Assembly (NCBI GenBank): GCA_002490995.1
Contig: DKVC01000075.1
Location: forward strand, 580 to 53,819
Length of the DNA: 53,240 bases
Source of the DNA: Lachnospiraceae bacterium UBA7188
Lineage (GTDB): Bacteria; Bacillota; Clostridia; Lachnospirales; Lachnospiraceae
Reading direction: 5' to 3'
In this document: piece after piece, positions 1 through 7,551 of the stretch
How the letters are laid out: each line of letters opens with the position of its first letter
How positions within the stretch are numbered: the first letter of the stretch is position 1
Position numbers and translations under genes: made by a program
Notes under the pieces: generated by a model
Told to the model about the DNA's origin: nothing
The model's input: the letters and a program-made list of their open reading frames with translations, nothing else
Databases searched by the model: none

Positions 1-20
1 TATTTGTAGACACTTCCTTA
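1..20 (-). repeat. Partial copy of dispersed small repeat element
   Basis: Read on the minus strand this is TAAGGAAGTGTCTACAAATA, identical to the first 20 bases of the complete 106-bp element at 49231-49336. It begins on the stop codon of the chemoreceptor gene and runs out of the window. A 28-bp version is at 41726-41753. Confidence 0.7.
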
Positions 21-1379
21 TGATGCATCGTTTTCCGCAGTAAGCTGAAGTATCTTTTTCAAATCGGCAATCAGATCTCTGGAATAATTTTCCGCCTGCC
101 AGTAAATCTGCTCCGCATCCGAATATTTCCCGTTGTGGATAGCATCGATAACAGATGCTCCGAATTTGTGGAATCTCTGATGCTTGGGGCCAAGGTTGCT
201 CCAGATAGGCAGCACCCCCGGGATGTCCGGCGTCATAGCGTAGTAAAAATGCCCGAAACCGCATTTAGAGGAATCCAGCTGAAGGGGTATGACGCTTTGA
301 GTATCTACCATTTTCCTCAGGTTTGCCAGCCAGGCCTGGTGGGAGGAAATTGCGTTCTGCACGTACTTGGCAAACTCTTTGTTTTCCAGGTGGAAAAATG
401 CGTCCTGGGTCATGGTTCCCATCTGTTTGATGCTGTCGTCCAGTGTTTTCTCTATGCCGACCACAGGCTTTGCCGCCTCGAATAAGTCTTCGCCTACCTT
501 GCGCATGAAATCGGAGCTTTCCATCAGCTGATTCTGCATCTCCGTCATGGAACTGCTGATTTCTTCGCTGACAGCGGCGATGGAATTCATGGACTCATTG
601 ACCTTGGAGACATATTCCTGGCTTTCGTTGTTCAGTTCCCATACATTCTTGATTTTCTCGGTCATGGTGAGCAGGGAGGTAATGGTATGGGAGGAACTCT
701 GGACGCTTTTCTGGGAAGCGGTCTTTATGTTCTTGACGAAGGATTCCATATTGGATGTCAGGTTCTGGGTCTCCTGGGACAATTCCCGGATCTCATTTGC
801 CACTACGGAAAAGCCTTTTCCCGCTTCTCCTGCCCTTGCCGCTTCCACGGAGGCGTTCAATGCCAGCAGGTTGGTCTGCATGGAGATGGAACCGATTCCG
901 GAGATAACACTGCTGATGTGCTGAACCAGGTCTACCAGTTCATCCATATCCTTCTGCATTTCCCGGGAAATGGCGATGGTCTGTTCAGAGAGCTCTTTTA
1001 TGGCTGTCAGTTCGTTCTGTCCTGCCTCTATCTTCTGATAGACTTCGTCTGTGGCGCCGGAAACTTTGACTATGGTGTTAGTCAGTTCTTCCTGCTGGTT
1101 GTTGGAGGTTCCCAGAGAAGAACCGAAAATGGCCTCTGTGGCATTGGTCACCTTCTGGGAAATATCAATGATTTTCTCCGTCTGATGCTGCATGGTCAGG
1201 TCCAGGGAGCTGATCTGCATGACGGCATTGATGTTCTTCTCGAAAATCTCGGCAAACTGCTTTCTTCCTTTCAGGAGCCGCTGGTAGATGCCGCCCAGTT
1301 CCGGTTCCTGGGAGTAATCGGTGTTTTTCAGTTCAGAGACAGCTTTCATCAGTACTGCTTTTCGCTTTTTGATTGCCAT
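18..1379 (-). CDS. Soluble methyl-accepting chemotaxis protein with C-terminal CZB domain
   Basis: This 453-residue chemoreceptor has no transmembrane segment, so it should act in the cytoplasm. The signalling hairpin lies near residues 160-205 and contains the hallmark MQTNLLALNASVEAARAGE, the region that contacts CheW and CheA. The last about 110 residues match the chemoreceptor zinc-binding (CZB) domain, with candidate ligands H347, C373, H400 and H404 in the H...C...HxxxH spacing. In studied relatives CZB domains bind zinc and respond to zinc or oxidants such as hypochlorous acid; the ligand here is unknown. The start is supported by GAGGATGTGAT just upstream. No chemotaxis or flagellar gene is nearby. 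Confidence 0.93.
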   Translation of the reverse strand: MAIKKRKAVLMKAVSELKNTDYSQEPELGGIYQRLLKGRKQFAEIFEKNINAVMQISSLDLTMQHQTEKIIDISQKVTNATEAIFGSSLGTSNNQQEELTNTIVKVSGATDEVYQKIEAGQNELTAIKELSEQTIAISREMQKDMDELVDLVQHISSVISGIGSISMQTNLLALNASVEAARAGEAGKGFSVVANEIRELSQETQNLTSNMESFVKNIKTASQKSVQSSSHTITSLLTMTEKIKNVWELNNESQEYVSKVNESMNSIAAVSEEISSSMTEMQNQLMESSDFMRKVGEDLFEAAKPVVGIEKTLDDSIKQMGTMTQDAFFHLENKEFAKYVQNAISSHQAWLANLRKMVDTQSVIPLQLDSSKCGFGHFYYAMTPDIPGVLPIWSNLGPKHQRFHKFGASVIDAIHNGKYSDAEQIYWQAENYSRDLIADLKKILQLTAENDAS

Positions 1380-1441
1380 ATCACATCCTCATATCTTTCT
1401 TTAGAATACCTTTACTGAATCCTAATCATGGTTATACTTCC

Positions 1442-1469
1442 ATGATACGGGATTTTTGAATTTTTGCAA
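1442..1469 (-). promoter_or_regulatory. Putative promoter of the chemoreceptor gene
   Basis: On the minus strand TTGCAA (1464-1469) and TATCAT (1442-1447) are separated by 16 bases, about 60 bases upstream of the chemoreceptor start. The match to sigma-A consensus is fair. Confidence 0.4.
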
Positions 1470-1784
1470 GTGTTTTTGTCATATTTTTAGTGGATATATT
1501 TGTATGCGCTGTCTTTGATATGGTGAGGCAGGAACGAATGTTCAGAAATATAATTCTGCATATGGATAAAATGAGCCGGATGTGGTATAGTTATACTCGT
1601 GAGCGCACTCGTTATGAATGGTAAACGGCATTGTTTTCTGTACCTGAGCGTTTAAATGGTACTGCACCCGGAGAAGCCGGCAAATGTTCAGGCACAAATA
1701 GAAGTGTCAATTACTATAATTTGTTGAGTAGAGATTTTCGGACGTGGGCGTATATGCGATGAAAAAAGATGCGGGAGAGGAAAA
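1470..1784. other. Intergenic region before RNase H
   Basis: I see no gene here. A TATAAT at 1715-1720 could be the -10 element for the RNase H gene, but no convincing -35 lies at the right distance. Confidence 0.3.
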
Positions 1785-2672
1785 GTGGCGGCTAAGAAAT
1801 ATTATGCAGTGAAGGCGGGGCGGAAAACGGGGATTTTCCATGACTGGGATGCATGCAGGGCAGTGGTGGAAGGGTATTCCGGAGCCGAATATAAAGGCTT
1901 TGTGAGGCTTGAAGATGCGGAGGAATACCTGGGTGGGAAAGCATATGCAGGAGACGGCGCTGCCGGGAAGTATGTTTTCGAAACCCGTGCTGCGGAAGCA
2001 GGCGGGAGGACGAAAAAACAGAAGGGAGGCCGGAGAGGGGGGAAAGCAGGAAATGTCCCGAAAGCAGGAAATGTTCTGAAAACAGGAAATGTTCCGAATC
2101 CAGGCCGGCAGACTCCGGGGGGGACAGTTCAAAAGAAGACCGGGGGGAAGCACGATTCACAGGCAGAAGAGGAACCACAGCGGGAGACCGCCTTTCCGGA
2201 GGACTGCCCTTCCGAGGGTACGCTGCTGGCTTATGTGGACGGCAGCTATGACCATTCTCTGAAAAAATACGCTTTCGGCTGTGTCTTCATCCTGCCGGAC
2301 GGCAGAATCAGGATACAGTACGGGAATGGAGACAATGCCCTGTCCCTGCAGCAGCGCAATGTGGCAGGGGAAATGCTGGGAGCCATGTATGCTGTCAGGA
2401 CCGCCATGATAAGCGGTTTTTCGAAGATTGAGATACGATATGATTACGAGGGGATAGAGAAATGGGTCACCGGAGCATGGCGTTCCAGAACGGAGCTGAC
2501 ACGGAAGTATGCCGATGCCATGCGCCGGTGGGGAGAAAGTATCACAATCTGCTTTACCAAGGTAGCGGCCCATTCAAATGTGTATTATAATGAAATGGCA
2601 GACAGGACAGCGAAGGCGGGGCTGCGGAAGGGAGACGGTGTGCCCAGAGTGTGCCATGTGGAGGAGCTGTGA
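1785..2672 (+). CDS. rnhA: Ribonuclease H (viroplasmin-type N-terminus)
   Basis: This 295-residue enzyme should cut the RNA strand of RNA-DNA hybrids, for example at R-loops and primers. Residues 1-50 form the small hybrid-binding domain also found in eukaryotic RNase H1 and caulimovirus viroplasmin. The catalytic domain starts near 145 and shows the DEDD set as D152 (YVDGS), E196 (AGEM), D220 and D273 (NEMADRTAK), plus H263. A basic Gly/Lys-rich linker of about 90 residues joins them and contains a short tandem repeat. The start is GTG, chosen because GGGAGAGG lies just upstream and the N-terminal domain begins immediately. Product call is firm; the exact start is less so. Confidence 0.92.
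   Translation: MAAKKYYAVKAGRKTGIFHDWDACRAVVEGYSGAEYKGFVRLEDAEEYLGGKAYAGDGAAGKYVFETRAAEAGGRTKKQKGGRRGGKAGNVPKAGNVLKTGNVPNPGRQTPGGTVQKKTGGKHDSQAEEEPQRETAFPEDCPSEGTLLAYVDGSYDHSLKKYAFGCVFILPDGRIRIQYGNGDNALSLQQRNVAGEMLGAMYAVRTAMISGFSKIEIRYDYEGIEKWVTGAWRSRTELTRKYADAMRRWGESITICFTKVAAHSNVYYNEMADRTAKAGLRKGDGVPRVCHVEEL
2043..2096 (+). repeat. Three tandem 18-bp units in the RNase H linker
   Basis: Three copies of an 18-bp unit (first copy AAAGCAGGAAATGTCCCG) encode K-A/T-G-N-V-P/L units in the linker between the two RNase H domains. The copies differ at only a few bases, suggesting recent slippage expansion. Confidence 0.8.
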
Positions 2673-2848
2673 TGCCACATGGCAGCACGGGAAGCCTTCG
2701 GCCAGGGAAGAGGCAGAAAGACAATCACGGCTGAGGCAGAAAGAAATCTTCAGAATAATGGAATGCCGGGAAGTGTGACGGATGCGGAACGCAGGGAGAT
2801 AAGGAGCGGCTCCGGAGAAAAAGATGCGAAGTCGGAAACGAGGATAAA

Positions 2849-3601
2849 ATGGAACAGGTCAGATTGAACAAATATCTCGCGCAGTGCGGCGTCTGCTCCA
2901 GAAGGGATGCGGACAAATTGATAGACGACGGGGCGGTGCTTGTAAACGGACGGCAGGCACAGCGGGGGATGCAGGTCACGGAACAGGACGAAATACAGGT
3001 GCGGGGAAAGAAGGTCCATGCCGTGCGCAGGCCGGTGGTGCTGGCGTTTTACAAGCCTTTTGGCGTGACCTGTACAGAGCGGGATGCCCATGCGGAGAAA
3101 ATCATTTCCGACCTGGTGAAGTATCCGGAGCGGGTTACCTATGCGGGACGGCTTGATAAGGATTCGGAGGGGCTTCTGCTGCTTTCCAACGACGGCGGCC
3201 TGATTCAGGCCATGATGAAAGGGGCAAACCGCCATGAGAAGGAGTACCTGGTGAGAGTGGACAGGGAGATAGGGACGGATTTTACGGAGAAAATGGCCGG
3301 AGGAGTCTTTCTGGAGGAGCTGCAGCTTACAACCAGAGAATGCATTGTGGAAAAAACAGGAAAATATACTTTCAGAATAGTGCTGACACAGGGAGTCAAC
3401 AGACAGATTAAGAGAATGTGCAGAGCCTGCGGCTGCCGGGTAACAGGGCTGAAGCGCATCAGGGTCATGCATGTGACGCTGGGGGATTTGAGACCGGGGG
3501 AATACCGGGAGCTGGACAGAAGCGATGTGGAGCGGCTTTACAGGGACTGCGGACTGACGTTTCCGTTATGGTACAGAGGTCTGATATCAGGGGCGGAATA
3601 G
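2849..3601 (+). CDS. 23S rRNA pseudouridine synthase, RsuA/RluB/RluF family
   Basis: This 250-residue enzyme should isomerise a uridine in rRNA. An S4 RNA-binding domain occupies about residues 2-55 (RLNKYLAQCGVCSRRDADKL). The catalytic domain follows, with the family motif GRLDKDSEGLLLL and presumed catalytic D103. The RQIKRMCRACG stretch near the C-terminus is typical of the family. The lack of a long C-terminal tail fits a RluF-like enzyme (23S position 2604 in E. coli numbering), but RluB is not excluded. It lies downstream of RNase H on the same strand and just ahead of DNA ligase. Confidence 0.9.
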   Translation: MEQVRLNKYLAQCGVCSRRDADKLIDDGAVLVNGRQAQRGMQVTEQDEIQVRGKKVHAVRRPVVLAFYKPFGVTCTERDAHAEKIISDLVKYPERVTYAGRLDKDSEGLLLLSNDGGLIQAMMKGANRHEKEYLVRVDREIGTDFTEKMAGGVFLEELQLTTRECIVEKTGKYTFRIVLTQGVNRQIKRMCRACGCRVTGLKRIRVMHVTLGDLRPGEYRELDRSDVERLYRDCGLTFPLWYRGLISGAE

Positions 3602-3654
3602 AATCTGAATGCAAATATAAAATTCCGGCAGGAAAGAGGATGGTTGGAGGAAGT

Positions 3655-5904
3655 ATGCAGGCTGAAAAAACAGTAAAAACGGAACGTATGAAAGAACTTG
3701 CGGCGGTTTTAAACAAAGCTTCCAGGGCTTACTATGCGCAGGACAGGGAAATCATGAGCAATCTGGAGTATGATGCCTTGTATGAGGAGCTGGAGGCGCT
3801 GGAGAAGGAGACAGGGATTGTACTGGCAAACAGCCCCACGGTGAATGTGGGGTATGAGGCTGTGGATGAGCTGCCTAAAGAGCGTCATGGGACCCCCATG
3901 CTTTCCCTGGATAAAACCAAGAGCAGGGAAGATCTGAGGGACTGGCTTCAGGGACATCCTGCGGTTTTGAGCTGGAAGCTGGACGGTCTGACCATTGTGC
4001 TGACCTACCGGGACGGGAAGCTGGAAAAAGCGGTTACCAGAGGAAACGGCGAAATCGGCGAGGTGATTACGAATAATGCGAAGACATTTGTAAATTTGCC
4101 GCTTGCCATTCCTTATGAGGGAGAGCTGGTCCTGCGGGGGGAGGCTGTGATCAGCTATTCGGATTTTGAGAAGATCAATGCAGAGATAGAAGGTGTGGAT
4201 GCAAAATACAAGAATCCCAGAAATCTCTGCAGCGGTTCCGTGCGCCAGCTGAACAATGAGATAACGGCGCGGAGGAATGTAAGGTTTTACGCGTTTTCGC
4301 TGGTCAGCGCCACAGGGGACAATCTCCTGGTAAATCCTTCTATGGAAGAGACGGATTTGCAGGGCGGGCATTCCGGAAGGGTGGACGCAGCGGGACAGGA
4401 AGGCTTTGCGGGTGTGATGGACTCCGTGGAAGCGCAGTTTGATTTCCTGGAGCGGCAGGGCTTTGAGGTGGTGGAGCATTACCTGGTGGATGACAGTTCG
4501 ATTCTGGACACCGTTGCGCTTTTTGAGAGAAAGATAGAGGACAATGACATTCCCTCTGACGGCCTGGTGCTGATTTATAATGACATTGCATATGGACAGT
4601 CCCTGGGGCGGACCGCAAAGTTTCCAAGGAACTCCATTGCTTTCAAATGGGCGGATGAACTGCGGGAGACCACACTGAAGGAGATAGAGTGGAGCGCCAG
4701 CCGGACGGGACTGATCAATCCGGTGGCAATCTTTGAGCCGGTGGAGCTGGAAGGGACTACAGTCAGCCGTGCATCGGTTCACAATATCAGTATTTTACGC
4801 GCATTGCAGTTGGGCATAGGGGACCGAATTACCGTATATAAAGCGAATATGATCATACCGCAGATTGCGGAGAACCTGACGGCGAAGGAGATCCGGGAAG
4901 CCGGTACTGATGCCGGGAAAGAAAACCGGGAACCGGGTACCGCTGAAACGGAAGATGAGGCTTCCGGGCAGAATGTATCTGCAGCGGAAGCGGTTTTGGG
5001 ACAGGAAGAAACTGACATTGGGACAGAGAAAGCCGGAACAGGAAGAAAGCTGGTAGAAATCCCGAAATTCTGTCCGGTATGCGGAGGAAAGACGGAAATT
5101 CGTCAGGTAAATGACGTGCAGTCGCTTTACTGCACCAATGAAAAATGTGCGGCCAAACAGATTAAGTCTTTTACCCTGTTTGTCAGCAGGGATGCCATGA
5201 ATATAGACGGACTGTCGGAGGCGACGTTGGAGAAATTCGTAGATATGGGCTTCATCCATGAGTTTGCGGACTTGTTTCATCTGGACAGATATCAGGAACA
5301 GATCGTGGAGATGGAAGGCTTCGGTGAGAAATCCTATAAGAATCTCATTGAAAGCGTAAACCGGGCCCGTAATACCACGTTGCCCAGGGTGATATACGGG
5401 CTGGGCATTGCAAATATCGGCGTGGCCAATGCGAAGATGCTCTGCCGGTATTTTGACCATGACCTGAAGCGGATGCAGGAGGCGGATGTGGAGACGCTGA
5501 GCGCCATAGAAGGCGTGGGGGAGGTCATCGCCACGGCTTTTGCCGACTATATGCGGGACGGGGAAAATCTTCGCAAAATAGAAGCCCTGGTAAAGGAACT
5601 GCAGATTGAGAAACCGAAGATAGAGGAAGGCAGCCAGACATTGTCGGGCTTGAGCTTTGTTATCACAGGCTCCCTGAACCGATTCGCCAGCCGGAACGAG
5701 CTGAAAGAGATCATTGAGTCCAAAGGCGGAAAAGTCACCGGAAGCGTTACCGGCAAAACCACATGCCTGATCAACAATGACGTCAATTCCACTTCTTCTA
5801 AAAACAGGAAGGCAAGGGAACTGGGGGTATCTGTTTTGTCTGAGGAGGATTTCCTGAGGCAATATCATATGGAGGCAGCTATAGGGGAAGAAAACGGTAA
5901 ATGA
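3655..5904 (+). CDS. ligA: NAD-dependent DNA ligase LigA
   Basis: This protein of about 749 residues seals nicks in replication and repair using NAD+. Domains in order: Ia (about 1-60), adenylation domain with the lysine motif WKLDG (K108), OB fold, a four-cysteine zinc finger (CPVCGG ... YCTNEKC), helix-hairpin-helix repeats, and a C-terminal BRCT domain with SFVITGSLN. It is about 80 residues longer than E. coli LigA because of a Gly/Asp-rich insert in the adenylation domain (nt about 4330-4430) and an acidic low-complexity insert before the zinc finger (nt about 4885-5050). The reading frame stays open upstream into the pseudouridine synthase gene. I chose ATG 3655 because GGAGG precedes it; ATG 3640 is possible. 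Confidence 0.93.
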   Translation: MQAEKTVKTERMKELAAVLNKASRAYYAQDREIMSNLEYDALYEELEALEKETGIVLANSPTVNVGYEAVDELPKERHGTPMLSLDKTKSREDLRDWLQGHPAVLSWKLDGLTIVLTYRDGKLEKAVTRGNGEIGEVITNNAKTFVNLPLAIPYEGELVLRGEAVISYSDFEKINAEIEGVDAKYKNPRNLCSGSVRQLNNEITARRNVRFYAFSLVSATGDNLLVNPSMEETDLQGGHSGRVDAAGQEGFAGVMDSVEAQFDFLERQGFEVVEHYLVDDSSILDTVALFERKIEDNDIPSDGLVLIYNDIAYGQSLGRTAKFPRNSIAFKWADELRETTLKEIEWSASRTGLINPVAIFEPVELEGTTVSRASVHNISILRALQLGIGDRITVYKANMIIPQIAENLTAKEIREAGTDAGKENREPGTAETEDEASGQNVSAAEAVLGQEETDIGTEKAGTGRKLVEIPKFCPVCGGKTEIRQVNDVQSLYCTNEKCAAKQIKSFTLFVSRDAMNIDGLSEATLEKFVDMGFIHEFADLFHLDRYQEQIVEMEGFGEKSYKNLIESVNRARNTTLPRVIYGLGIANIGVANAKMLCRYFDHDLKRMQEADVETLSAIEGVGEVIATAFADYMRDGENLRKIEALVKELQIEKPKIEEGSQTLSGLSFVITGSLNRFASRNELKEIIESKGGKVTGSVTGKTTCLINNDVNSTSSKNRKARELGVSVLSEEDFLRQYHMEAAIGEENGK

Positions 5905-5928
5905 ATATATACCCACAAACGCAAATAA

Positions 5929-6000
5929 TTGACGTCTTCACAGTATAATGAGTGAGCGCGGTGCAATACGAGACAAAAGGCGTCAAATGAATGCGCTCAC
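5929..6000 (+). promoter_or_regulatory. metA upstream region with -10 element and interleaved inverted repeats
   Basis: TATAAT lies at 5944-5949, with no good -35. GTGAGCGC (5952-5959) pairs perfectly with GCGCTCAC (5993-6000), and TTGACG (5929-5934) pairs with CGTCAA (5981-5986), so the two pairs interleave. If transcription starts about 7 bases after the -10, only the first pair would be in the RNA. I see no SAM riboswitch or T-box pattern. Confidence 0.35.
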
Positions 6001-6056
6001 AAGTATATGAAAAAGAAACCATGGCTCATTCTGGGTCATGGAGGGGAGGAGAAAAG

Positions 6057-6983
6057 ATGCCGATTAAAACGCAGCGGGATTTGCCCGCAAAAGAAATTCT
6101 GGAAAATGAGAATATATTTGTTATGGATGAATTCCGTGCTATGCATCAGGACATACGTCCGCTGGAGGTACTGATTCTGAACAACATGCCTGTGAAGCAG
6201 GACACGGAGCTGCAGCTTCTGCGGGCTCTGTCCAACACACCTCTCCAGGTGGATGTGACGTTCATGAATGCCAGAAGCCATCGGTCCCAGAATACATCTG
6301 CGAACCATTTGAATAAATTCTATGTCACATGGGATGATATCCGGGATCGGAATTATGACGGAATGATTGTGACCGGGGCGCCGGTGGAGGACATTCCTTT
6401 TGAGGAGGTGGATTACTGGCAGGAAATCTGCGATATTTTCGACTGGGCAGAGACACATGTGACGTCCACGCTCCATATCTGCTGGGCGTCCCAGGCCGGC
6501 TTCTACCATTACTATGGAATCGACAAGAAAAAGCTTCCGCAGAAGCTGTTCGGGATATATGACCACAGGGTGAGGAACCGGAAGATACCCCTGGTGCGGG
6601 GGTTTGACGATATTTTCCCGGCGCCCCAGAGCCGGCATACGGAAACCCCGGCGGAGGCTATTCACGCCTGTAAGGAACTGACCGTGCTGGCGGAATCTCC
6701 GGAGGCCGGTGTGTATCTGGCCATTGCCGAGGAGGGAAAGAAGATATTTGTCACAGGACATCCGGAATATGACAGATATTCCCTGAACAATGAGTATTTC
6801 AGGGATCTGAATAAGGGGCTGCCCATTCAGATTCCGTATCATTATTATCCGAATGATGATCCGAAGGAGAAGCCGCTGCTGCAGTGGCGCTCCCACAGCA
6901 ACAACCTCTACAGCAACTGGCTCAATTACTACGTGTACCAGATGACTCCCTACGAGCTGGGGAGCGGCGGGAAAGCTCAGTAA
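6057..6983 (+). CDS. metA: Homoserine O-acetyltransferase, MetA family
   Basis: This 308-residue cytoplasmic enzyme activates homoserine for methionine synthesis. Catalytic C142 (HICWASQAG), H235 and E237 (TGHPE) are all present at the positions known from the family. Residue 111 is glutamate (TGAPVED). In characterised MetA proteins Glu111 goes with acetyl-CoA use and Gly111 with succinyl-CoA, so the product is probably O-acetylhomoserine despite the common homoserine succinyltransferase label. The start at 6057 is set by GGGGAGGAG just upstream; an upstream in-frame ATG at 5991 lacks such a site. Being a lone gene with its own leader, it probably feeds a sulfhydrylase encoded elsewhere. Confidence 0.95.
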   Translation: MPIKTQRDLPAKEILENENIFVMDEFRAMHQDIRPLEVLILNNMPVKQDTELQLLRALSNTPLQVDVTFMNARSHRSQNTSANHLNKFYVTWDDIRDRNYDGMIVTGAPVEDIPFEEVDYWQEICDIFDWAETHVTSTLHICWASQAGFYHYYGIDKKKLPQKLFGIYDHRVRNRKIPLVRGFDDIFPAPQSRHTETPAEAIHACKELTVLAESPEAGVYLAIAEEGKKIFVTGHPEYDRYSLNNEYFRDLNKGLPIQIPYHYYPNDDPKEKPLLQWRSHSNNLYSNWLNYYVYQMTPYELGSGGKAQ

Positions 6984-7070
6984 ACATGCGGGTTCCCGCT
7001 TCCGTATGTATGGGGATAGCTTGCTGGTACCTGTAAGATAAAGAAAATATGCCATATTTGTCGAAATATC

Positions 7071-7120
7071 TTGACATAATAAGACTAACGCGTTAGACTA
7101 TAATCAGTCTAACGCGTTAG
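7071..7120 (+). promoter_or_regulatory. Promoter with twin palindromic operators for the BlaI-type repressor
   Basis: Two copies of the perfect 12-bp palindrome CTAACGCGTTAG lie at 7085-7096 and 7109-7120, 24 bp apart. They sit between and around TTGACA (7071-7076) and TATAAT (7099-7104). With the 16-base arms the whole block is one large inverted repeat centred on the -10. The TTGACA to TATAAT spacing is 22, so TAGACT at 7094-7099 (17-bp spacing) may be the real -10. BlaI/MecI repressors bind dyads of this kind, so this is probably the autoregulatory operator. Confidence 0.8.
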
Positions 7121-7140
7121 TCTTTGAAAGGAGAGATTTT

Positions 7141-7497
7141 ATGGAGACACCGAAAGTATTTGAGAGCGAGTATCGTTTCTGCCTGATCCTGTGGGAAAAC
7201 GAACCGATCAACAGCACCAGGCTGGCAAAGCTGTGCAATGAGAAACTTGGCTGGAGCCGCACCACTACTTACACCGTCATCAGAAGGCTCTGCGACAGAG
7301 GCGTTATCAGGAACGAAAATGCCACAGTCACGTCCCTGATATCCAAGGATCAGGTGCAGGAGGCGGAAATCGACGAGCTGGTGGAGAAAAAATTTGAGGG
7401 ATCCGTGCCAGCGTTCATTGCCGCCTTTACGAAGAGAAAAAATTTATCCAGGGAGGAAGTGGCAGAGATACGGCAGATGCTGGACCGGTATGAGTGA
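7141..7497 (+). CDS. BlaI/MecI/CopY-family transcriptional repressor
   Basis: This 118-residue protein has the winged-helix DNA-binding domain of penicillinase repressors (about residues 10-75, including RTTTYTVIRRLCDRGV) and a C-terminal dimerisation helix region. Known members bind dyad operators as dimers and are cleaved after a paired BlaR1/MecR1 protease senses its signal. The gene is followed after 54 bases by such a protease gene and preceded by twin palindromes, so both are probably under its own control. No beta-lactamase or penicillin-binding protein gene lies next to it. The real inducer is unknown. The start has AAAGGAGAG upstream. Confidence 0.92.
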   Translation: METPKVFESEYRFCLILWENEPINSTRLAKLCNEKLGWSRTTTYTVIRRLCDRGVIRNENATVTSLISKDQVQEAEIDELVEKKFEGSVPAFIAAFTKRKNLSREEVAEIRQMLDRYE

Positions 7498-7551
7498 AAG
7501 CAGGAGAGTATGATCAGAATCCGCCCGAAAGCGGATATGGGGGTATAAAAT

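Noticed and set aside
1792..2573. Long open frames on the minus strand opposite the RNase H gene
   Set aside because: They are antisense to a clearly conserved gene, have no ribosome sites and give low-complexity Pro/Ser/His-rich products.
5929..6056. SAM riboswitch or T-box before metA
   Set aside because: Neither the kink-turn/core patterns of SAM riboswitches nor the T-box TGGNACCGCG-type sequence is present.
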